64,000 bases of DNA from Zhengitettix transpicula (Eukaryota; Arthropoda; Insecta; Orthoptera; Tetrigidae), in contig CM073594.1 in the NCBI GenBank assembly GCA_037074705.1, positions 76,757,009-76,821,008 on the forward strand, read 5' to 3'. Position 1 is the first letter of the stretch; each line of letters starts with the position of its first letter. Of this stretch, positions 42,750-51,339 are shown in pieces. Made by a program: the position numbers and the translations under genes. The notes beneath the pieces are model-generated. The model was not told where the DNA came from. It made no database searches and saw only the letters and a list, made by a program, of their open reading frames with translations.

Positions 42750-43020
42750 AATAATATAAATACCATGCAACGTTTCTGGGATCCTTGTCCATTTCCTCAG
42801 GTGCGAAGAAGATCCTAGAGCGACACAACTGCACTCATCAGTTGACAAAACTCAAATGTGTCGAAAATGCAATGACAATCTTCATTGCACTTTTGTTGCT
42901 TTTAAGTTTTGTCAACTGACTAGTGCAGTTGTGTCTCTCTAGGCTCTTCTTCACACCTGAGGAAAGGAACAAGTATCCCAGAAATGTGTGGCATTTATAT
43001 TATCACTTTTTTGTCTGAAT
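42750..43020. repeat. Inverted pair of hammerhead-bearing repeats, family C
   Basis: Minus core 42765-42804 (CTGAGGA, GAAACGTT) and plus core 42953-42994 (CTGAGGA, GAAATGTG) flank an inverted repeat with GTGCAGTTGTGTCTCTCTAG-type arms. The plus copy has G where H17 is needed, so it is probably dead. Confidence 0.7.
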
Positions 43021-43075
43021 TGGCTATCTTTATTATTAATTATTTTCAATAATGTTAAAGTATAGTTTAATTGTT

Positions 43076-44107
43076 GTATTTAACTGTTTTAAATAACTTC
43101 ATAGCTTTATTTGACATAGATTTATTAACTACTAATAAATCTGCGCAAATAAAGCTATTAAGTTATTTAAAACAGTTAAATACAAAAGGTTATGGGCCCA
43201 GACACGCCAATAAGAATTAATTTCAAGTTGTGACGATATATAAAAGATTTAAATGTCAACAGAAAAAGTGACAACAATTTGAGGTTATGTATTTTCCAGA
43301 AGCTTCAATTTTTGAATTGTGTTAGTTTGTCACATGTGGAAATAAGTTTTATGCACACTTGCAAAAGCACAGTAGTCAAGAAAATACATAAGAAGTTTTT
43401 TTTTGTGGTTAAAATCGTAGATTTGCCCAGACACATTAAGCCATTAACTGGTGAGACTGATTGGCCTGTTTGGAAAAGAAAAATTCGAGATTTATGAGAT
43501 TTCCATGAATGAGCACTGGATACCATTGATGGAAAGTTACTTAAACCAGAAACTTTACCAAAAGATGCTAGTGAAGTGCAAATCAGCAAGTACAAGGAGA
43601 AATCTGATTAGTATTGCAAAGCAAACAGTTATGCAAAATCTATTATATCAAGCTCAGTTACTGATGGAGTTTATCAGAAAACAATGGACAAGGAATCTGT
43701 GAAAGATGCAAGAAATTATTTGAGTCTACATCTAAAAATCAACTTTTCAAGTTGTGTGTAGATTTTTTCACATTTAAGTGGATACCAGGTGAGGACAGTT
43801 CAACACAAATTTCCAAAATAAGAAGTTAATGGAATGAATTGAATAATGCACTCACAACTAAACAGGAAAATGTCTTGCCAGATCTTTTGTTAGTTTGTAA
43901 GACTTTGCAAATTTTACCAACTAAATTTGAATCTTTTCAGTCTAGCTGGATGTTATTAACTAAGGATGAGCAACAAACATTTGATTATTTGACAGTTCAA
44001 TTGAGTACATTTGAGAGAAATTTTTTGAATAATGCAAACAAGAGAGAGTAACTACTAATAAATCTGTGTCAAATAAAGCTATTAAGTTATTTAAAACAGT
44101 TAAATAC
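43076..44107 (+). mobile_element. Copia-type gag-only mini-element with half-tRNA primer site
   Basis: A 52-bp sequence occurs three times: inverted at 43076-43127, direct at 43133-43183 and direct at 44056-44107. Just inside the left pair is GGTTATGGGCCCAG (43188-43201), complementary to the anticodon arm of initiator tRNA-Met, the primer site used by Drosophila copia. Then follows a broken gag, and the right repeat directly after it. No pol is present. Confidence 0.75.
43400..44050 (+). pseudogene. Copia-type gag (UBN2-like) pseudogene
   Basis: Across frames: H-I-K-P-L-T-G-E-T-D-W-P-V-W-K-R-K-I-R-D (43430), D-T-I-D-G-K-L-L-K-P-E-T (43515), D-L-L-L-V-C-K-T-L-Q-I-L-P-T-K-F-E-S (43880) and S-S-W-M-L-L-T-K-D-E-Q-Q-T-F-D (43940). 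This is the capsid-like domain of insect copia elements (UBN2 family). Two TGA stops near 43495-43512 and at least two frameshifts inactivate it. It ends N-A-N-K-R-E before the repeat, without a zinc knuckle. Confidence 0.8.
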
Positions 44108-44559
44108 AACAAATAAGACAAATTTTTTCATTTTATATCGGTAATGCTTAGGAATTAAATCCAACGTCACTGCAATTAACATACAAACTGATAGTATTAA
44201 ACTCGACCATAGCTATGATCCATTAAACAGGCTGCACACAGTCAATACATATTGACGTTGTGTGGAGTGGATTGATATTGAAATAGATGAGGAAGGAATA
44301 TTGAAGATTTAAATTTTAGATTTGTATTGATCAATATTGGGGAGTGATGTAGATATTGAACAATTTATTGACTGTGTGGTCATGCTTCAATATATCTCTT
44401 TCTTTCCCTGAAGACACACTATTTCCTGCCAAAACCTTCCTGATCAAATGAAGGAAAATCCTCTACTATATTACAAATATCAGAATAATTAAAATTGAAA
44501 ATGAATGGATATATTCAATATAGGAATTAATATATATTAAATGATATTTTATACAAGGT

Positions 44560-44820
44560 GAACACCTCGGACGAAGTAGAAAGCAAATCCAATCCTGTGG
44601 TGTAGGAGTCTGCCTCGTATCTAGGGTTCGAATCCCGGTTAGGGCATGGATGCCGCGCGCGTGTTTCCATACTGAGAACCCAGCAATCGTTAGGCCTCCA
44701 ACCAAGAAAATTTAACATGTCGCCAATGACCTCGGCAGGAGATGCGACTAAATACAACGGGGCCGGGCTTGGGGGTTGTTAGGGTATGACGTCACTGGCG
44801 GTGCAACAAAAGTTTAACCC
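44560..44820 (+). repeat. tRNA-derived SINE, second family
   Basis: A-box-like GTGGTGTAGGAGTC, B-box TAGGGTTCGAATCCC, then GGGCATGGATG, TTTCCATACTGAGAACC, CGCCAATGACC and GATGCGACTAAATACAACGG. Copies at 12050 (degenerate) and 32135 (minus). It abuts the mariner at 44827. Confidence 0.8.
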
Positions 44821-44826
44821 AAATTA

Positions 44827-46094
44827 CGAGGGTGGATCAAATATAAACAAGACTTATTTTTTTAAATATTTATTTTGATTTTAAACGCACAAACAATCAT
44901 AGTTTATTTTTCTACATAATCTCCTGATTTATAAACAGCGTATAGGTAATTTTTTAATTCCTTCCACGTAAAAAGAGTCAGGTCGTGTTTGTAGCCAATT
45001 GCGCACATATGCTTCAACGTCATTATCGCTGTGGAATTTTTGCCCTCCCAAAGCTTCCTTGAGAGGACCAAAGACATGGAAGTCGCAGGGAGACAGGTCT
45101 GGACTGTATGGAGGGTGTTCCAGTGTCTCCCAACCCAGTTGATCCAATTTTTGTACGGTCAGGGCTGCTGTATGGGGCCGAGCATTGTCATGGAGGAGAA
45201 TCACTTTTCTCATCGGAAGGTCTCGTCTTTTGCGACGATATGCAAGTCTGACCTCAGTCAAAATTTGGCAGTAGTATGCCGCATTAATTGTTCTGCGCTC
45301 ATGCAAAAAATCAAGGTGCAGCAGGCCACGCTGGTCAAAAAAACGGTAGCCAAAACCTTGCCAGCCGATAATCGTGACTTGGCGTTCACTGGTCCGGTTT
45401 CTCCTTTCTTTCTCCACTCCATACTCGCTTGTTTCGACTCAGGGGTATAGTGATGCACCCACGTTTCATCACAGGTGACAATGTGAGAAAGAAATGGGTC
45501 TTCTTCCCGAAATCGTGCAAGAAGACGCTCACACACTTGAAAACGATTCAGTTTCTAGTCAACTGTGAGAAGGCGAGGAACCCACCTGGCACACACCTTG
45601 CGATACCCTAGCTCCTGTGAGAGTATAGAGTAAGTGCTTCCATAACTTATTCCAACCTCAATTGCAATATCCGAAGTTGTTAGACGCCTATCACCTTCAA
45701 CAAGTTGACGAACACTGTCGATGTTGCCCGCTGTAATGCTGGTGCGGGGTCTGCGGTCATGGCTCTCATTTTCAACACGTTCACGGCCCTCCACGAACTG
45801 TTTATGCCAAGCAAACACTTTAGCTCGCGACAGCGTCTCTTCCCCGAACTGTGCAGTCAATCTTCTCAAGATTTCGGCCGGTTTTACTCCTTCTGCATCT
45901 AAAAACTTGATAACAATACGTTGCGCAATAGAGGGAGGTACCTCCTGCTCGGACATCGTAACGATGGACACTGAGCGAGTCTATGATGATGAGTCACGTG
46001 CTTCCCCCACTCCTGACAAACCAACCTAACAGCCAATAACAGCGGAACGTTCTTCTATCACTAATAATTTTCAATCAGAAGCAAACACACTCGT
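44827..46094 (-). mobile_element. mariner transposon, nearly full length, one frameshift and one stop
   Basis: The left terminus CGAGGGTGGATCAAATATAA follows a TA (44825-44826). The right terminus is less clear, about 46094 (inverse of ACGAGTGTG). It encodes a DD34D transposase on minus. Its TIRs have diverged, so it is probably immobile. Confidence 0.8.
44929..45956 (-). pseudogene. mariner DD34D transposase
   Basis: ATG near 45956 (M-S-E-Q-E-V-P-P-S-I-A-Q). HTH region: I-V-I-K-F-L-D-A-E-G-V, then R-R-L-T-T-S-D-I-A-I-E-V-G-I-S-Y. Linker W-V-P-R-L-L-T followed by TAG (about 45555) replacing a codon before K-L-N-R. Catalytic D1 in T-C-D-E-T-W-V-H-H-Y, then a frameshift near 45330-45400, D2 in L-L-H-D-N-A-R-P-H, and D3 in Y-S-P-D-L-S-P-C-D-F-H-V-F, 34 residues after D2. 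All three aspartates remain. The stop and the frameshift inactivate it. Confidence 0.9.
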
Positions 46095-46366
46095 GTACAA
46101 AATGTGACTTTATTTGAGAGAACACCGAATCTTAAAAACTACACAACAATACAAACAACTGAGTAGTGTCGTGACCAAAGAGATATATAAACATAATAGA
46201 GTGGCTATATCAGCGTTACAGCGCCCTGGGTGGCAGCAACAAACAACACTGGCCGCCATTTTTTAGTCGGTCCACTTCACCTAAAACCCCATTTGTGTTA
46301 TGCTACGGATGGTGGAAGTTTTGAAGTTTTTTTTGTTAAAATAAATTGTTTGTTACTATAAATCGT

Positions 46367-46434
46367 GCCAAGCGTGTGTTCAGCCCACAATTGTAATAAT
46401 CGTAGTTTGAAAACACATGAAGTATCGTATTTTA
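46367..46434 (+). pseudogene. P-element THAP domain exon
   Basis: V-P-S-V-C-S-A-H-N-C-N-N-R-S-L-K-T-H-E-V plus S-Y-F: the N-terminal C-x4-C of a THAP DNA-binding domain, which recognises element ends. ATG has become GTG. The exon ends at a perfect donor TTTTAA|GTAAGTAT, and the remaining THAP residues (C-x35-x50-x2-H and the AVPTIF box) are deleted. Confidence 0.8.
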
Positions 46435-46508
46435 AGTAAGTATCAGCATAATAATAATAATAAGAAAGATAGCCAAATGCAGGCAGAATAAGTGATAATA
46501 TAAATACT

Positions 46509-46547
46509 GCACAACGTTTCTGGGATCCTTGTCCTTTCTTCAGGTGC
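46509..46547 (-). ncRNA. Hammerhead-ribozyme-like motif, family C (best helix I)
   Basis: Minus strand: GCAC | CTGAAGA | AAGGACAAGGATCCCA | GAAA | CGTT | GTGC. GCAC/GTGC pair perfectly right at the core, CUGANGA and GAAA are intact, and ACGT would form the palindromic helix III. Helix II is weaker (GGA/TCC with mismatches). It sits inside the P element's first intron. Confidence 0.6.
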
Positions 46548-46629
46548 TAAGAAGAGCATAGAGCGACACAACTGCACTCGTCATTTGCCAAAAAAAAGCT
46601 TTGGAGGTGCTGTTGTGTCGCTCTAGACT

Positions 46630-47790
46630 AGGAACGGTTACATGTTGCAAATAGAATGACTAGGCTACACATTCAAGTATGAGGCACAGAAAATGAAGGT
46701 AGCATTGACTGCCCAGACACTAAGCAATTCTGTAGCATATTTTTTTGTAGAGACTTGGGTTTGTCTGAATTTGTAAGTTGTGAGGGCACGGTAAAATTCA
46801 TAAAAATGGTAGATAAAGCATTTGATTTGTTGAACTCGTGCAATGTTATGAACAAGGGTACAAAAACTCCTGTGTTTAGAGGTAATAGAGTGACAATATG
46901 CAACACAATAGAAAGATCTGTACAGTATTTTATGAATTTAAAGTTGTACGATGGGAGTTTAGTATATTTGTCAGGGAGGAAGTTGGGTGTGTATGGGATT
47001 GTTTTAGATCTTCTCAGTTTGAGGCAACTGGCAGAGAAGTATGTGTGGAACGATTCTCCAGTTCTCAAATTTATATTAATTAGGAGATTGAACCAGGACC
47101 TTTTAGAACTCTTCTTTTCTTGCATACGAAGATGTGGGAGAAATCGAAATTATCCAAATGCATTACTCAGATAGAACCATCCAAAAGTGCCAATAGTACG
47201 GGAGGAATTTTGGAGACACTGGTTGTACCATTTGAAAAAAATAATTTTAAATCTTGTACAGATCACAAGTTTGATCATGATTACGTCCCTGAATATGAGA
47301 GATTAACATTATATTCAGAAAAAGTGGTAGAATATATTTCAGGAAGTGTTGTAAGGATGGTGGTAAAGTGTTTAGAGGTTCTCCTTGCTCCTCGCTCTCA
47401 AAGAAAAACGGGATTTATTAAAATAAAGGACTTTAAAGACAAGTTAATCAACCCGTCTAAAGACGTTGTGAAATTATTTACACTTGCTGAAAAAGTATTG
47501 AGGAATAACGAAACACAAATATGAAAGAAGAATTTGCTATTAAAATTGTGTGTGTGTGGCGGTATTCCGGATGTTGGGACATAAACAAATTTTATTTTGT
47601 GAATTCGACTATTTAATAGTTTCGGCCGAATTTAGTGAGGAAACTCGCTACTCAATTTTAATAAAGGTTTTATTAAAACATTACTTCAATTGCAGAATTC
47701 GTTATATGTGTAAAGAAAAAGCAATGGATGAAAGAGGACGCAACATAAGACAATTGTATACAAAACTGATATTATTTAAAGGCCAATAAA
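46630..47790 (+). pseudogene. P-element transposase C-terminal region (THAP9-like)
   Basis: Frames in order: K-M-K-V-A-L-T-A-Q-T-L-S-N-S-V-A (46690); G-L-S-E-F-V-S-C-E-G-T-V-K-F-I-K-M-V-D-K-A (46755); L-D-L-L-S-L-R-Q-L-A-E-K-Y-V-W with L-E-L-F-F-S-C-I-R-R-C-G (47000-47130); Y-I-S-G-S-V-V (47340); I-N-P-S-K-D-V-V-K-L-F-T-L-A-E-K-V (47450); and L-Y-T-K-L-I-L-F-K-G-Q at 47755-47787. These are the RNase H-like end and C-terminal helices of P/THAP9 transposases. At least three frameshifts; the N-terminal catalytic residues are gone. Confidence 0.9.
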
Positions 47791-48430
47791 TTTTTCTATG
47801 CCTTAAATGTGTTATATTTTCTTAAACCTTAAAATACATTGTCCTTAGAGATTTAGTTTTAGGTCATTTGTGCGACAGAGTTCAAGGCAAGCAGACGATG
47901 GGGAACGCCCACCAGACAGTATAAAAAATGGCGGCTGAGTTTTCAATTTGCTTCAAACATGGCGGCGACTTGTCCAGTCTATGTTGTTTATATATGTCTT
48001 TGGTCGTGACAGCGGCAGGATCCAAAACAAAAAACAGAGCTGCCAACACACATAACAAGCAACCTAAGAGTAAAGTTTTATTTTTAACAAGTCTGCATGT
48101 GGCGGCAGTTTGAAACTGCTAAAATCCTTCCTTCGGTTGTGTCTGTATTATTTAATTTAAATCGATTCACAGGTGTTCTTGTCATAAGCGAACAAAATCT
48201 AGATTTTGGTAGTGTGTTAAGTGGTGTCTAGAAAGTGCCTCCTGATATGCAACTAAATATTTTTTGTTTATTAATCATTTCTTTAGTTTGTTACGCAGAT
48301 AATTATGTAAGTACTATACCTCCTTTACATTATGTGTATAAACTATAAAATTTATGCATAATAATTATTAAGACGGAGGGAAGATGACAAAGTGTTCTCG
48401 GGATTCCAACCGGGTGAGATTGCAGTAATT

Positions 48431-48473
48431 CCACGACGTTTCGATAGTGGATATGGTTATTATCTTCTGGTGT
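48431..48473 (-). ncRNA. Hammerhead-like motif, family D (left)
   Basis: Minus strand: CAC | CAGAAGA | T | AATA...TATC-type stem, partly broken | GAAA | CGTC | GTG. U4 of CUGANGA is A in both family D copies, which should reduce or abolish activity. Confidence 0.4.
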
Positions 48474-48689
48474 ATACAGACATATTGCTTTGAAAATCCT
48501 TTTTCCCTTAAAATTCTTTTAAATCTTTAGTAACATCTTTCTTTCTCCCATTTTTACGGTAATTTCAACAACCATTCCACCAACACGAATTGGCTTTTGA
48601 CTGTTGGTGGAGAGCTAACAGTAAAAGCAAACCTAAAAGGCGGGAGAAAAAGAAGCCCAGTGATCAGGAGTAATATTACCGCTTATAAT

Positions 48690-48730
48690 CACCAGAAGAT
48701 GATAGCAATGTCCGCTATCGAAACGTCGTG
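48690..48730 (+). ncRNA. Hammerhead-like motif, family D (right)
   Basis: CAC | CAGAAGA | T | GATAGC-AATGTCC-GCTATC | GAAA | CGTC | GTG. Helix II is 6 perfect pairs, CAC/GTG close helix I, and H17 would be C. The U4-to-A change is shared with the partner copy. Confidence 0.45.
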
Positions 48731-51339
48731 GAATTACTGTATTTCTCACCCGGTTGGAATCCCGAGAACACTTTGTCAACTACATACACCGGGAAAGCCT
48801 TCGCTGAAGAAGGAAAGAGTCTCAAACTCAAAGTTGACAACAGCCAATCCGAATATTTAGACAGACAGCCTGTTAACTTATGACGAAATCAGGGGAGGGA
48901 CAGATTTTACAAACAAAAACGTTATTGCCAACAAGCAAACTGAATTTGTAAATATGCCTTGCTTTGTATATTTCTGCTAAAGGAACGAACACACCAGCAA
49001 TCAAAGGGGAAGAAAAAACCCTTGAACTGCTTTCAAATGTGCTGAAGAAGTTTTGAAAAATAAGTTGGACATAATAAGAACACTGGAAAATTTTATTTTT
49101 AAAATCGGAAACTGAAGTTAAAATTAAGAGGTCAGATAATTTTTCACAGATATTTATTTGACCTGTCGTAAACAAATATAAAATAAAGTTATTTTTGTGT
49201 TAAAAGAAAATGAAAGCTTTATTAAGACATCCGTAAATTAGGGAAAATAACGAAAACCCAAATCAGGTTTCAAGAAACCTACTTGCAGAAAGTTTGGAGA
49301 CTCAATTTTCATCGTAGCATAAAAGAAAACAAAAGCCTCGGATTTCATATTAGATACTATATGGCTTAAAACTATCAAGTCGTGAAATTCGTTAAGACAG
49401 TTAAATAAATAAATGTATGGTAATCTAATCAATGTAAAATTCATTTTTACTTCCTTGGATACAGTGTTTGACCAAAAGCTTTTTTCCTCAGCATTTTATG
49501 GTGGAAATGTGGCATTGGTCATAAATTATAATTGTTGATGACAGACCAAGCGTTTCGGTGTATGGAAAATGTTTACACGCATGAAATGTACAGACGCCTT
49601 TCTAATGGCCAGACAAAACGCATACCAGTTTCCGCCTGCCGCCTTCCTTTCACCCCCGCAAGGGAACAAAAATTGCTTAGCTAAACGATTTGGCACGTCC
49701 CAGAAAACAGAGATCCATTATCTACACTTGGCAGAGGCATGATACAAGCACGCTATACAGTTTTGCTTTTTCCGTTTACGGAAATTAACGTCGGCAGATT
49801 TAAGTACAACTTTCTTCTAACATACTATCAACTTTTGTTTAACAAACATCATACGAAATTTTAGAGGTTAAGTGAAGCTTTTCTTTCAGACACAGCCCAT
49901 GTACTTTGCTTCTGCTTTAAAATATAATGTAGTATAACAGATGAACAATTTCAGTAAGTATGGGGAACTGAACTATTCCCCCTTTTAATGACAAAATTTA
50001 TTTCAGTATAGTAGTGTGGTAATTCGTTTTTTCATAACTGTTATTAAATTGTAATTGTTACACAATTTCATTACTCTGACAAGAAAAAAGAATTTGCCTT
50101 CTAAATTTTGTCGAACCGTGCAGTTACGGTCAGGCCTGTCATTCTATTTGAAGGATGGTATTGCCTGGATGTTCCAGATGTTACGAATGGGGACAAAGGA
50201 CCTGTGAGGTCGTCCAGGGATAGTCTGGCAGAATTAGTGTTAGGAGAAAGGTGGCTCCTTTCACTAAAAACAAAATTTATTTTAGTCAAATAACAATTTT
50301 TGACTACCAAAGGGCCCAGTGAAGATCAGATAGACTACTTATTTTTGGCAACCAGCTCGTGTACAAGCAGCTGATGACGTTTCCACTTTGAGTGACGAGT
50401 TGACGCCAGCCAAATCCAGATTCATCATCGAGAATTCATTTCTGAATGAGTTTCCGGAGGACCGTACAACATGAGTGTCTACGACAGTCACCAGGCAAGA
50501 CACCAGTAATTGTCTTTTTCCAACCTTTTAAGTAACTGAACACCTTCCCACGTCTAAGCGAGATATGTGCATTATAGATTTTCTTTAGAGTCCGCCCAAG
50601 TTCCTTGAGAGTAGCCTTTTAGAAGCTACGTTAGAATATCCTTTTTGTTCTCCATAGGTACGCCCAGTTTAAATTTCATTTCAGTTTTATATAAATACTT
50701 CCGCATTCAAATACATAACATTTTCAACCCTTATATAAATTGATAAGTATATTATATATCAATAAGATTTATGTTCCTACTAAATATCTGCCACAATTAA
50801 TTTTTTTTAGCATCTGTGAGCCTACCATTAAAACTAGTCTTTTAAGACTAACCATGAATTATTTCTAAAAAATCTTAGAATATATACTTAACGAATAGTC
50901 TATATAGATTTTTCTGATCTTTGTACACTTCACTCATGCACTGTGCTCTGCTTTTATACACAGCACATTACACAAGATTTATTATTTTCAATCTCCAATC
51001 TGGTATGGTGTTTATTTTCCAGAAGTTGTCGGACCACTGGGTTGATGGGGAATGTGTTTCCCAGCTTACCTTTTAATTTCTTCTTTTATGGTTGGTATCT
51101 GGAGATCTTTATGTCAGATATACCAGGGAGAATTCAAAAGGTTTCTTAACAGTTTATTCTGAAATGTTTGGATGCGTGTTTGTGTCACAGCAACTGTCCC
51201 AAAGCTGAATACCCTACAGCCATGTTATATATATGAGATATTTAATTATAAATCATTACCTTGTCGGAAATTGAAACTTTGATTTTCTTCCAATTAGCCA
51301 TTTTTTATGCTTAATTCAGTTTTTCCTAAATATTAATAA

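Larger units (their letters stand above)
46176..48002 (+). mobile_element. P element, internally deleted, with intact 8-bp target duplication
   Basis: GTCGTGAC occurs directly repeated at 46168-46175 and 48003-48010. Immediately inside are inverted termini CAAAGAGATATATAAACA and the inverse of CAAAGACATATATAAACA. P elements make 8-bp duplications, and the Drosophila P consensus target (GTCCGGAC) is similar. The first exon encodes a THAP zinc finger and the C-terminal transposase exons are present; the middle is lost. 1827 bp, including a nested family C repeat (about 46450-46625). Confidence 0.9.
48390..48790. repeat. Inverted pair of hammerhead-bearing repeats, family D
   Basis: Arms ACAAAGTGTTCTCGGGATTC with CAACCGGGTGAGA at 48390-48423 and their inverse at 48742-48782, each followed inward by AATTCCACGACGTTTCGATAG. 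About 200 nt of unique sequence lies between the two cores. Confidence 0.8.
48011..51330. other. Unassigned 3.3 kb with one inverted hammerhead pair
   Basis: Apart from the repeat at 48390-48790 I recognise no gene, transposase or RNA. The minus strand of 50330-51130 has medium-length open stretches with a Cys pair (C-V-M-C-C-V) near 51000, possibly an old mobile element. I cannot assign it. Confidence 0.5.

Noticed and set aside
45031..45450. 139-codon frame on plus inside the mariner
   Set aside because: Antisense shadow of the transposase.
46673..47125. 150-codon frame on minus inside the P element
   Set aside because: Antisense shadow of the P transposase C-terminal exons.
50943..51149. 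Possible host exon or transposase near 51.0 kb
   Set aside because: A Cys pair and open frames on minus are suggestive, but no family could be named and no splice structure fits.
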